A DNA stretch of 39,825 nucleotides, from contig CALMIR010000132.1 of NCBI GenBank assembly GCA_937864265.1, positions 1-39,825 of the forward strand, read 5' to 3'. Below are positions 1 through 8,086 of the stretch, piece by piece. Both the position numbers and the translations under genes were made by a program. Numbering within the stretch: the first letter of the stretch is position 1; the number at the start of each line of letters is the position of its first letter. Source of the DNA: an uncultured Saprospirales bacterium (GTDB taxonomy: Bacteria > Bacteroidota > Bacteroidia > Chitinophagales > Saprospiraceae). The notes under the pieces are model-generated. The model searched no databases. It was given only the letters and a program-made list of their open reading frames with translations, and was not told where the DNA came from.

Positions 1-2
1 CA

Positions 3-200
3 CGTGATTTGTCATTCCGTTCCTATGAAGCACTGCAAAATCGGGAAGCACAAAGACTTCCTTGTACCTTTTCCATGCCTGCGACTTTCCACTCCGGAAC
101 TGCGAAGCGGTGGCAAAACACCAGTGGAAGTAATTGGCCTACTTGGGATATTAACCCTCTGGAGTTATGGAGGCCATATTGGACGCAAATACACGATTAA
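3..200 (+). CDS. C-terminal end of an unidentified protein (partial)
   Basis: An open frame enters from the left edge and ends with TAA at 198-200, giving about 65 residues. The reading is rich in tryptophan and aromatic residues (NWPTWDINPLELW, RPYWTQ) and its codon choice resembles the neighbouring genes, so it could be the end of a real gene whose start lies outside the window. I do not recognise the family. A competing frame, ending at 210, overlaps it completely, so neither is certain. The rest of the stretch up to 324 shows nothing recognisable. Confidence 0.3.
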   Translation, partial: RDLSFRSYEALQNREAQRLPCTFSMPATFHSGTAKRWQNTSGSNWPTWDINPLELWRPYWTQIHD

Positions 201-324
201 TTTAAAGTGAAGTACGAAGCGCTGGTATTTTTTTTAGTAGTTCGATTATATCATCCGACACTACCCACGGATCGAATGATTTTGGATGATTACTTAATTC
301 AAACTACTTTGAAAAAGCAAGACC

Positions 325-1239
325 TTACTTCGGCACCTTTATTTCATAAGTTCTGCCGCTTTTATTCGTCAATTGATCATCAATCAGCCAGGGGTTGTAG
401 ATTTTCAGCATGCGGTAAGTAGTGCCGTGTTCGCGGGCAAAATCGCCCCAATTGGCTATGCTGCTGCTGACATCGATGGTCTTACTATCGGGGAGCGGTT
501 GGTAGTAGTCCGATTGGTCTATATAAAACCCAAAGTCATGGGGTCGGCTCATAATTTCCTTGATGGCCACTAGGCGGAAAATGTAGCGGGAGGTTTCCGC
601 ATTGAGGTTCAAGTCGTAAAAAGTTTCTGCGCGCTGCTCGTCCAGCAGACGCCCCAGATTGCCCACCCCGACATTATAGGCCGCAGCGGCCAATGTCCAG
701 GTACCGAAGCGTTTTTTGTATTGGAGCAGTAATTTGCAGGCAGCTACTGTTGATTTTTCCAAATGATAGCGTTCGTCAACTTCGCTATTGACTTCCAGGC
801 CATGCTCTTCAGCTGATCCCTTCATAAATTGCCAGAATCCTTTGGCACCCGCAGGAGACGTTTCATTGCGCAAGCCGCTTTCCGCCACTGCGAGGTATTT
901 GAAATCGTCCGGTATGCCGTGCTCCGCCAGGATTTTTTCAATCACCGGAAAATATTTAGCCGAGCTTTTGATGCTCAACAGCGTACTGGAATGCCAATAA
1001 GTATTGACCAACAACTCCCGATCCATCCTTTCGCGCACGTCAAAATTATCCATCGGCAGTTTTTCGCCCGCGAAATGGAAATTTCGATTGAGATCAACCG
1101 GCTTGATGATTTGGGGTATGCCCCGGCCATCAGCGCTTTTAGATGCCACATCTTGAAAGCCACCGGAATAAGAAGTAAAGAGTGCTGCGGTCAAAAAAGC
1201 GGCAATCGCCAAGGTGTAATAAGAAAAACCTTTCGCCAT
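325..1239 (-). CDS. Lytic transglycosylase (SLT/MltD-like), secreted
   Basis: Predicted to cleave the MurNAc-GlcNAc bond of peptidoglycan, forming 1,6-anhydro ends during wall remodelling. The 304-residue protein starts with a hydrophobic segment (about residues 8-25) that should be a signal peptide or anchor. The SLT domain lies around residues 95-220. It contains the catalytic glutamate E120 in AVAESGLRNETSPAGAKG, the GFWQFM segment after it, and the AAYNVG motif near 186-191, all hallmarks of the GH23 fold. The last ~50 residues (VSSSIANWGDFAREHG, then ML.IYNPWL) resemble a divergent LysM-like wall-binding module. The ATG at 1239 precedes a good signal sequence. The gene stands alone, transcribed away from glgP. 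The fold is well supported; the exact Mlt class is not. Confidence 0.88.
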   Translation of the reverse strand: MAKGFSYYTLAIAAFLTAALFTSYSGGFQDVASKSADGRGIPQIIKPVDLNRNFHFAGEKLPMDNFDVRERMDRELLVNTYWHSSTLLSIKSSAKYFPVIEKILAEHGIPDDFKYLAVAESGLRNETSPAGAKGFWQFMKGSAEEHGLEVNSEVDERYHLEKSTVAACKLLLQYKKRFGTWTLAAAAYNVGVGNLGRLLDEQRAETFYDLNLNAETSRYIFRLVAIKEIMSRPHDFGFYIDQSDYYQPLPDSKTIDVSSSIANWGDFAREHGTTYRMLKIYNPWLIDDQLTNKSGRTYEIKVPK

Positions 1240-1407
1240 AGTACGCGGGTTTGTTGTTGGATGAATGAAAAAACGTACAATCTATTTGGTCGTCTTTTGC
1301 CAAACCAACGACAAGATAAGGCGATTAAGGTATTAATTGCAGAAAAGCGTGGAATTTTAACGTGTATTTAAGCTGTTCGGGGCGCTTGAATAGGCCAAGC
1401 CATTGTA

Positions 1408-1533
1408 TCAGCCCGGCAAAAACTTGAAATTCGTGTTGTAAATCCCTACTACCAGTACGATGAACAACAAAAGAAAAATGAAGAAGTACATCAGGCAATA
1501 CCCCTTGCTGCCGGCATTTTTTATATCAGACAT
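1408..1533 (-). CDS. Small single-span membrane protein (41 aa)
   Basis: A short frame begins MSDIKNAGSKGYCLMYFF and continues as one strongly hydrophobic segment of about 20 residues (F, L, I, V), followed by a short polar tail ending NFKFLPG. The start at 1533 is chosen because the upstream extension of the frame is not protein-like. A short charged N-terminus, one membrane helix and a short tail are the layout of many small regulatory or complex-associated membrane peptides, but I recognise no family and assign no function. It lies between the transglycosylase and glgP, both more than 160 bases away, so it is probably its own transcript. Confidence 0.45.
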   Translation of the reverse strand: MSDIKNAGSKGYCLMYFFIFLLLFIVLVVGIYNTNFKFLPG

Positions 1534-1652
1534 GTTAAAAGTAGTTTGTACGTTAAAAAAATCGGGCTCTCTTACAGCTCTTGTGGTTCGTAGCCAGGGA
1601 TAGGCGATTCCCACTAAAATTGCAGAGAACGAAAAATCGCTGCAAATATGGG

Positions 1653-1660
1653 TAAATTTG
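1653..1660 (+). promoter_or_regulatory. Candidate -7 promoter element upstream of glgP
   Basis: TAAATTTG matches the Bacteroidota -7 consensus TAnnTTTG and lies about 125 bases before the chosen glgP start. No clear -33 TTG sits at the usual distance, so this rests on one element only. Confidence 0.35.
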
Positions 1661-1786
1661 TAAAATCAAGCAAGCACTATTGATGACATTAGAAGTTAGA
1701 TATTGGATGGTAATAAGAATTTATCTCTGTCTGCTTTCAGTTCCCTGCCAAAGATGTTAATTTTGCGGCTTGCAAAATCAAATATC

Positions 1787-4348
1787 ATGATTGGACACTT
1801 AAAAGAAAGCCCTGTTAAACTAAAAAGGGTGTTTTTTGAATCAAAGCTACCGGAAATGCTTAGCCCACTTCGCGAACTGGCCAACAACCTGTGGTGGTCT
1901 TGGAATAGTGAAGCCGAAGGACTTTATAAATACATTGACGAAGAACGTTTTAAACAATTGGAGTACAATCCCATCGCCTTATTGGATGAAATTGACCCTC
2001 AAAAAGTCAATGAATTGATCAACGATGCGGGATTTATGAGCCAATTAAAAAAGGTTTATAAAGCATATCAATCCTATATCGGCGAGGCACCGGCTATAAA
2101 AAGCCCTTCCATCGCTTATTTCAGCATGGAATACGGCCTGCACATATCGCTACACCTCTACTCAGGAGGCTTAGGCGTACTGGCGGGCGATTACCTGAAA
2201 GAAGCCAGCGATTCTAATGTCAATTTGGTCGCCGTGGGTTTGTTGTACCGCTACGGGTATTTTCAGCAAGCCATCTCTTTGTACGGCGATCAAATCGACC
2301 AATACCACCCCCAGAAATTCACGAAGCTGCCCATCAAACCCGTTAGGGATCAGGCCGGCGAATGGCTGAAAGTGAATGTGAGCATGAAAGGGCGCATGAT
2401 TTTCGCCAAAGTTTGGGAATTGAAAATCGGCCGTATCTCTTTGTTCTTACTGGATGCTGATATTGATGAAAATAATTGGGAAGACCGCTCCCTGACCCAT
2501 CAATTGTACGGTGGTGACAATGAGCACCGGCTCCGACAAGAAATTTTACTGGGCATTGGCGGGGTGCGTGTGTTGAATGCGCTGGGCATTCAGAGCGACA
2601 TTTACCACTGCAACGAAGGACACGCGGCTTTCCTAAATCTCGAACGCTTGAAAAACTTCATGGAGGAAGAAAACCTGACCTATGAAGAGGCTTTGCAGGT
2701 CGTTCGCGCCACTTCGCTGTTTACCACCCATACGCCGGTACCTGCGGGACACGACTATTTCTCGGAATCATTGCTGAGCAATTATCTCTATGGTTATGTG
2801 CTGGAAATGGGCATCAATTGGAATCAATTTGTTGGCCTCGGTAAAATCGATTCGGAAAATCCTCACGAGCTTTTTTCCATGAGCCACCTGGCCATTCGTT
2901 TGTCTCAAGAGGTAAACGGCGTGAGCATGCTGCATGGTTTGGTTTCCCAAAAGATGTTCAACAACTTGTATCCCGGCTACCACCCGGAAGAATTGCACAT
3001 CAGCTATGTGACCAATAGCGTGCATTATCCGACCTGGATCGCTAAGGAATGGCATGATTTGTACGTACAAACCTTTGGGAAAGCCTTTTTACAGGATCAG
3101 TCCAACAAAAAATACTGGCGCAAAATACACGAAGTAGCCGACGAAAAGATAATGGGCATCAGAAAGGCGCTAAAGGCACGCCTTATTGAATACGTGAAGC
3201 AAACCCTCCAGGCCGACCTTACTCGCAGGGGCGAAAACCCCAGGGCCATTTTTGAGTTTGTCAACAAAATCAAAAACGATGCCCTGATCATTGGCTTTGC
3301 CCGCCGTTTTGCAACTTACAAACGCGCCCAATTGCTCTTTTCCAACCAAGAGCGTCTGGCTCAATTGGTCAACCAAGCTGGACGTCCAGTCATTTTTATT
3401 TTTGCTGGAAAAGCGCACCCGGCTGACCGGGGCGGGCAGGATCTGATCAAGCACATCATCAGCATTTCTAAAAAGCCAGAGTTTGCAGGCAAGGTCATTT
3501 TTATGGAAAACTACAACATGGAAATGGCCAAGTTGTTGGTACAAGGGGTGGACATTTGGATGAATACGCCTACCCGGCCCAAAGAAGCTTCCGGCACCAG
3601 TGGCATGAAAGCCGCTATGAATGGGGTAATGAATTTCAGCGTCTTGGATGGCTGGTGGGTAGAAGGCTATCGGCCTGATGCAGGTTGGTCTTTGCCGATG
3701 GAAAGCACCTATGAAGACCAAAGTTTGCAAAACGAACTGGATGCTGAATCCATTTACAATACCCTGGAATTCGATATTATCCCTAAATATTACGATCAGG
3801 ATGAAAACGGTATTTCCAGAACCTGGGTCAGTTATATCAAAAATATCGTTGCTGAGGTAGCGCCTCAATTTACCATGAAGCGCATGCTCGACGACTATTA
3901 CGAGCGTTTTTACAACAAACTGGGGCGAAGCGGCGCTGAAGTCAAAGAAAAGTTTTTTGAAGGCGCCAGAAAGCTGGCTGCATGGAAGGCTAAGACAAAG
4001 CAAAGCTTTTACGACGTACGCCTGCTCTCCATTGATTCCTTCGACAGCGATAACTATGCCCTAGAGGTCGGCAAGCCTTTTCAGGCTACTTTGCAATTGG
4101 ATTTAGGCGCAATCGCAGCCGAACATCTCGGTGTGGAGATTGTTTTTTTCAGCAGAGCCAGTGAGGCAGAACTGAATTTGAAGTTCAGCCAGGAATTGAA
4201 ATTGTTGACCGTAAAAGGACAGGTGGCAACTTACGAGTGCCAAGTCAATCCCAACCTGGTAGGGGTATATGAATACGGATTCCGGATTTTCCCCAAGCAT
4301 CCCTTGTTGCCCCACCGCCAGGAACTTCCGTTGGTGAAATGGCTTTAA
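1787..4348 (+). CDS. glgP: Alpha-glucan (glycogen/maltodextrin) phosphorylase
   Basis: Phosphorolyses alpha-1,4-glucans such as glycogen to glucose-1-phosphate in the cytoplasm (GT35 family, PLP-dependent). The 853-residue protein belongs to the shorter bacterial/archaeal type with an N-terminal DUF3417 region (LPEMLSPLRELANNLWWSWN pattern). Substrate and catalytic landmarks include YFSMEYGLHISLHLYSGGLG, HCNEGHAAF, TTHTPVPAGHD and GFARRFATYKRA. The PLP-binding lysine falls in EASGTSGMKAAMNG (about K608). A beta-rich extension follows the catalytic part. The frame is open from 1703, but the family alignment starts near LKESPVKLKRVF, so the ATG at 1787 is preferred. No other glycogen genes are next to it. 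The family call is very secure. Confidence 0.93.
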   Translation: MIGHLKESPVKLKRVFFESKLPEMLSPLRELANNLWWSWNSEAEGLYKYIDEERFKQLEYNPIALLDEIDPQKVNELINDAGFMSQLKKVYKAYQSYIGEAPAIKSPSIAYFSMEYGLHISLHLYSGGLGVLAGDYLKEASDSNVNLVAVGLLYRYGYFQQAISLYGDQIDQYHPQKFTKLPIKPVRDQAGEWLKVNVSMKGRMIFAKVWELKIGRISLFLLDADIDENNWEDRSLTHQLYGGDNEHRLRQEILLGIGGVRVLNALGIQSDIYHCNEGHAAFLNLERLKNFMEEENLTYEEALQVVRATSLFTTHTPVPAGHDYFSESLLSNYLYGYVLEMGINWNQFVGLGKIDSENPHELFSMSHLAIRLSQEVNGVSMLHGLVSQKMFNNLYPGYHPEELHISYVTNSVHYPTWIAKEWHDLYVQTFGKAFLQDQSNKKYWRKIHEVADEKIMGIRKALKARLIEYVKQTLQADLTRRGENPRAIFEFVNKIKNDALIIGFARRFATYKRAQLLFSNQERLAQLVNQAGRPVIFIFAGKAHPADRGGQDLIKHIISISKKPEFAGKVIFMENYNMEMAKLLVQGVDIWMNTPTRPKEASGTSGMKAAMNGVMNFSVLDGWWVEGYRPDAGWSLPMESTYEDQSLQNELDAESIYNTLEFDIIPKYYDQDENGISRTWVSYIKNIVAEVAPQFTMKRMLDDYYERFYNKLGRSGAEVKEKFFEGARKLAAWKAKTKQSFYDVRLLSIDSFDSDNYALEVGKPFQATLQLDLGAIAAEHLGVEIVFFSRASEAELNLKFSQELKLLTVKGQVATYECQVNPNLVGVYEYGFRIFPKHPLLPHRQELPLVKWL

Positions 4349-4354
4349 GGTAGG

Positions 4355-4395
4355 GTTCAGTTATCGGGCGACGTTTCGTTGTCCGATAACTGAAC
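4355..4395. terminator. 18-bp hairpin after glgP
   Basis: A 41-base inverted repeat begins seven bases after the glgP stop. The outer 13 bp (GTTCAGTTATCGG against its complement) are perfect. The inner pairs include two G-T wobbles, and the loop is GTTTC. No T-run follows, so it may be a Rho-assisted terminator or mRNA 3' stabiliser rather than a classical intrinsic terminator. It separates glgP from the GHMP kinase, whose translation start is anomalous. Confidence 0.55.
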
Positions 4396-4440
4396 ATTCG
4401 AATAGGTTTAACTGAAAATTAATCCAGCATCCAACAGCCA

Positions 4441-5355
4441 ATAGCATATATAAGATCCAACGGCAAATTACTCCTCACTGGAGAGTATTTTGTCCTCGAC
4501 GGCGCGCTGGCTTTGGCATGCCCTACCCGTTTTGGCCAGGAATTTACCTTTCATCAGGCTAGCCAAGCCCAGGCTTTTAGTTGGCATGCTTTTGACCATC
4601 AGGGAGAACAATGGTTGGAGGCACAATTTGATCAGCAGGGCTACTTGCAGACCAGCACCGATAATGCAGCAGGCCAATTGCTGGAAAAAATTTTCCAATA
4701 CTTTGCCCGGTTAAAGCCCGGTTTTTGGGAAAAACAAACTTTGGCCAGTGTTGTCAGCCATCTGGATTTTCCCCGGCTTTGGGGCTTGGGTAGTAGCTCG
4801 ACGCTCATCGCCGCTTTGGCACAATGGGCTGGGGTGGATGCCTTTGAATTATTGGATGCCACCCTGGGCGGTTCTGGCTACGATATTGCCTGTGCACAAA
4901 CAAACAGCCCTATCTTGTATCAACGGCGGCAAAACAGGGCTGCTTATGTGGAATTGCCTTATGCCCCTGCGTTTGCCGACCACTTGTTATTTGTATATTT
5001 GGGAAAAAAGCAAGACAGCAGAACCGGCATTGGCCATTATCGCCAGATGGGCTTGGAAAAAGATGAATGGATCAATAAAATTTCTTATCTTACCATTCGA
5101 TTTCTACAAAGCCAAACCGCGGCTCAATTGGCGGAGGTCATGGCGCTTCATGAAGATTACATCAGTGAAGCACTGCAATTGCCCAAGGTAAAAGACCTAT
5201 ATTTTCCCGATTTTGAAGGAGCCGTCAAATCACTGGGTGCCTGGGGCGGCGATTTTATCCTGGCTTGCAGCCCTTTACCCTCATCCGTTGTAAAAACCTA
5301 TTTTCAAGAGAAGGGTTTTGAGACCATCCTGACATTCGATGAACTATTTTTTTAG
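4441..5355 (+). CDS. GYDIA-family GHMP kinase
   Basis: A small-molecule kinase of the GHMP superfamily (galacto-, homoserine, mevalonate, phosphomevalonate kinases). The Bacteroidota GYDIA subgroup is named for the motif seen at 4876-4890 within GGSGYDIACAQ; its substrate is not certain. The ATP-binding motif GLGSSST is at about 4783-4803. The N-terminal motif SNGKLLLTGEYFVLDGALAL, typical of the family start, lies upstream of the only ordinary start codon (TTG at 4513). In-frame codons back to the stop at 4420-4422 contain no ATG, GTG or TTG. Translation must therefore begin at a rare codon such as ATA (4441 or 4450) or ATC, or a base is wrong. The given start is a guess. The OmpA gene follows after 21 bases. 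Confidence 0.8.
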   Translation: MAYIRSNGKLLLTGEYFVLDGALALACPTRFGQEFTFHQASQAQAFSWHAFDHQGEQWLEAQFDQQGYLQTSTDNAAGQLLEKIFQYFARLKPGFWEKQTLASVVSHLDFPRLWGLGSSSTLIAALAQWAGVDAFELLDATLGGSGYDIACAQTNSPILYQRRQNRAAYVELPYAPAFADHLLFVYLGKKQDSRTGIGHYRQMGLEKDEWINKISYLTIRFLQSQTAAQLAEVMALHEDYISEALQLPKVKDLYFPDFEGAVKSLGAWGGDFILACSPLPSSVVKTYFQEKGFETILTFDELFF

Positions 5356-5376
5356 CCATAAAAAAAAACCATCACT

Positions 5377-6300
5377 ATGAGTTCTATTACCAAAAGTATC
5401 ATCTTACTGTGCTGCCTGGCCACATTGAGTTCCTGCGTCAGCAAAAAGCAATATTCGCTCCTTCAAACCGAGTTGGAAGTCGCCAACCGTGACTTGGGGA
5501 AATGCGGTGAATCGCTCAGCGACTACATGAATCGTTTATCTGCCTGCGAAACAGACAAAGAACGATTGAGGAATGATATCAAAGGCATGCAAAACAACTT
5601 GCAGGTTCGGGAAGAACAAATCTCCGATTTGAAAGACCAAATTGCCGACATGCGGACGCAAAGAGATAAGCAGTTGTCGCAAGTGGAAGGGCTGACCAAC
5701 TTGTCTCAATCGGCAAATGAGAACATCAAAGAAACCCTGTCGCAATTAGAGAAAAAAGACAAATACATCCAATTGTTACAAGCGGCAAAAACACGAGCTG
5801 ATTCCATCAATCTGGCGCTCGCCGTCAACTTGAAAGGTGTATTGAGTGAAGGTTTGGACGACGACGACGTTGAAGTAAAAGTGGATAAAACCGTCGTATT
5901 TGTCAATCTATCCGACAAAATGCTTTTCAAAACGGGCAGCTCGACCATCACCACCAAAGCCAATGAGGTATTGGGAAAAATAGCTAAAATAGTGGAATCC
6001 AGACCCGATTTGGAAGTGATGGTTGAAGGTTATACCGATAATAAACCCATCAAAACCAGCTGTATGGACGACAACTGGGATTTGAGCGTTAAGCGCGCTA
6101 CATCTGTCGTACGCGTATTGCAAAAAACCTACAACATCGACCCCAACCGCTTGATAGCAGCGGGTAGGGGAGAGTACAATGCCCTGGCTAGCAATGATAC
6201 CGAAGATGGCCGGGCTACCAATCGCCGCACCCGTATCATCATTTTGCCTAAATTGGATCAGTTTTACGATTTGCTGGATCCAAGCAAAGCACCAAAATAG
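5377..6300 (+). CDS. OmpA-family outer-membrane lipoprotein
   Basis: Predicted to link the outer membrane to peptidoglycan. The 307-residue protein has a lipoprotein signal with lipobox LSSC, making Cys20 the lipidated residue. A long charged region follows (about 25-150) whose heptad-like pattern suggests a coiled coil (EVANRDLG, DKERLRNDIKGMQNNL, EEQISDLKDQIADM). The C-terminal OmpA domain (about 165-295) has LFKTGSSTIT, EGYTDNKPI and the peptidoglycan-binding signature ATNRRTRIIIL. It sits 21 bases after the GHMP kinase, so the two may be co-transcribed, although their functions look unrelated. It ends just before a strong terminator shared with the opposing protease gene. Confidence 0.9.
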   Translation: MSSITKSIILLCCLATLSSCVSKKQYSLLQTELEVANRDLGKCGESLSDYMNRLSACETDKERLRNDIKGMQNNLQVREEQISDLKDQIADMRTQRDKQLSQVEGLTNLSQSANENIKETLSQLEKKDKYIQLLQAAKTRADSINLALAVNLKGVLSEGLDDDDVEVKVDKTVVFVNLSDKMLFKTGSSTITTKANEVLGKIAKIVESRPDLEVMVEGYTDNKPIKTSCMDDNWDLSVKRATSVVRVLQKTYNIDPNRLIAAGRGEYNALASNDTEDGRATNRRTRIIILPKLDQFYDLLDPSKAPK

Positions 6301-6316
6301 CGGAGCATACTTGAAA

Positions 6317-6366
6317 GCAAAAACAAAAAGGGCAGATCCATTTTGATCTGCCCTTTTTGTTTTTGC
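6317..6366. terminator. Bidirectional intrinsic terminator
   Basis: A perfect 22-bp inverted repeat (6317-6338 against 6345-6366, six-base loop) has a GC-rich core, GGGCAGATC, flanked by A-rich and T-rich arms. The hairpin is therefore followed by U-rich sequence on both strands. It lies between the convergent OmpA-family gene and the S8 protease gene and should end both transcripts. Confidence 0.9.
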
Positions 6367-6379
6367 CTAGGTTCGCTAT

Positions 6380-7915
6380 TTAGTTGACGGCATTAGTAGC
6401 GTTGATGGTGCCCCAGCCGAAGTTGCTGTTTCTGGAAGGAAAGAAAGAAGAGGCATTCTTCAGGCGATCCAGCACTTGGGTGCGCGTTTGGCTCGGATTG
6501 GTGGACCAAACCAGCGCTGCAATACCGGCAGTGGTGGCCGTAGCTGCGGAAGAGCCCCCCACTCTGGAAGGCTGATTGCCACTTGGCGCTAAAGACAAAG
6601 AAGTGCGGTTGTTATCAGATGCGCGCTGCATCACACAAACGAAGTCCACCTGAGGGCCAGAATGACAAGTGTTGCACTTGGTCATATTGGGCGAATCCTT
6701 AATGCCCGTTACGGCCACAGTCTCTGCCATATTAGCCGGGAAAATAACACCCCACCAGCTTGTCCAGGAAAGAGAAGTTCCCGCTGCCGCAAAAATCAAT
6801 TTGCCAGCGCCATAGGCATAATAAATGCCATCGGCTACGGTACTGCTGTAAAATACATCGCCAATGGACATGCTGATGATTTTGACATCGGAACGGTTGC
6901 CCGAAATAATCAGGGCATCGCGAACGCCGTTTTTCTCACTGGAACTATTCACCACGACATCGGTGGTAGCGCGAAAAGCCAGTAAGTTGCAATTGTAGGC
7001 AGCCCCTAATGCATTGCCATCCGTACTGCGCGGGCCGGCGATCAAGCCAGCCATTTGCGTACCATGACCGCATTGGTCGTGTGGCCCGTCATTGGAGGCC
7101 CACCACCAGGAACCACTGATATGAGTACCCTGGCGATCAATGAAACGACCGCTGGAATATCCGGAGTTGAACTGGCTGCCCACATTATCCTGATTGTCAC
7201 TGGTGCCCGTATCAATCATAGCTACCGTAATACCAGAGCCAGTCGTGGTATTCCAGGCGTTGGGGATATTGGCGTTGTTGAAATTCCAGGGAATTTTGGC
7301 GCTGGGCGCGACAGTCGTATAATCGGCGCTGGTGATGCTAGAAGCTGCCGTTACTCCACAGCCGGAATCGCTGCGTTCGCCGACTTCCTCCAGTTGGTAG
7401 GTCATAGGCTCAATATAGCGGACCTCAGGCATTTCGCGCAAAGCTTCAATGATGGGCAGGCTGAAGATTTTAATGTCAATAGTGGGCAGGTACTTTTGGT
7501 TGGGATTCAATACCAAGTCAGCCGCTGTGGCATTCAAACCGGGGAACGCTTTATTGGTTTCCTCCACCACAAAGTTGATCAATTTTTCCTTGGCTGCTTT
7601 CCAGGCAGGCTGCTGTATGTCGATTTCAAACATCCGCTGCTCTACGTTGGTTTCACCGGCGGGCTTGTAACCCAATGACATGATGGAGTCGGAGGTGACT
7701 GTGGCGCTCCACAGCATCATACTGCTGGCCGATTCCCAGCGGAAAGGCTCATTTTTTTCTTTCAGATAGTTCCAAACAACGGCGTCCATCTCGGCTTTGG
7801 GCATGGGATCCTGACGCAAAGCTTCAGGTGTTAATGCCTGATCCAATTGGTCTTTGGCACAGCCAAATACGAGGAGCGCCAGTGCGAAAAGCGTAGATAA
7901 TTGCTTCAATCTCAT
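6380..7915 (-). CDS. Subtilisin-like (S8) serine protease, lipoprotein
   Basis: A secreted endopeptidase of the subtilase family, 511 residues. The N-terminus carries a lipoprotein signal with lipobox VFGC, so Cys19 is probably lipidated. Residues ~25-180 form a pro-region that may act as an intramolecular inhibitor. The catalytic triad is Asp235 (VAMIDTG), His284 (CGHGTQMAG) and Ser456 (GGSSAATATTAG). Two departures are visible. The usual Asn of the oxyanion hole (AAGN) reads AAGT at about residue 380, and the Pro after the catalytic serine motif is Ala. No T9SS tail is present, which fits lipid anchoring instead of T9SS export. The upstream gene diverges. The fold assignment is firm; full activity is less certain. 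Confidence 0.9.
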   Translation of the reverse strand: MRLKQLSTLFALALLVFGCAKDQLDQALTPEALRQDPMPKAEMDAVVWNYLKEKNEPFRWESASSMMLWSATVTSDSIMSLGYKPAGETNVEQRMFEIDIQQPAWKAAKEKLINFVVEETNKAFPGLNATAADLVLNPNQKYLPTIDIKIFSLPIIEALREMPEVRYIEPMTYQLEEVGERSDSGCGVTAASSITSADYTTVAPSAKIPWNFNNANIPNAWNTTTGSGITVAMIDTGTSDNQDNVGSQFNSGYSSGRFIDRQGTHISGSWWWASNDGPHDQCGHGTQMAGLIAGPRSTDGNALGAAYNCNLLAFRATTDVVVNSSSEKNGVRDALIISGNRSDVKIISMSIGDVFYSSTVADGIYYAYGAGKLIFAAAGTSLSWTSWWGVIFPANMAETVAVTGIKDSPNMTKCNTCHSGPQVDFVCVMQRASDNNRTSLSLAPSGNQPSRVGGSSAATATTAGIAALVWSTNPSQTRTQVLDRLKNASSFFPSRNSNFGWGTINATNAVN

Positions 7916-8063
7916 GAGGTGTTTATTTTTTTAAATGATGAGAAAAGGAATATTGCCAATGAAATTAGAATGGGGAACCGGTCAATTATTGCTAAATCGG
8001 GTGATTTGCAAAATCAAAGCTTAAATGCTGCCGCAAAATAAAAATTTTGATGGTAAAATGCGG

Positions 8064-8071
8064 TATTTTTG
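8064..8071 (+). promoter_or_regulatory. Candidate -7 element before the Asp-box protein
   Basis: TATTTTTG matches TAnnTTTG and ends 15 bases before the ATG at 8087, so the leader would be very short, as is common in Bacteroidota. A TTTG at 8046-8049 could be the -33 box, but the 14-base gap is shorter than usual. Confidence 0.4.
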
Positions 8072-8086
8072 AAAAAAAACAATTTA

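Noticed and set aside
829-1371. Plus-strand 180-residue open frame opposite the transglycosylase
   Set aside because: It is antisense to a gene with clear catalytic motifs and has no recognisable content.
3170-4003. Minus-strand 277-residue open frame inside glgP
   Set aside because: It is a shadow of a strongly conserved enzyme gene on the other strand.
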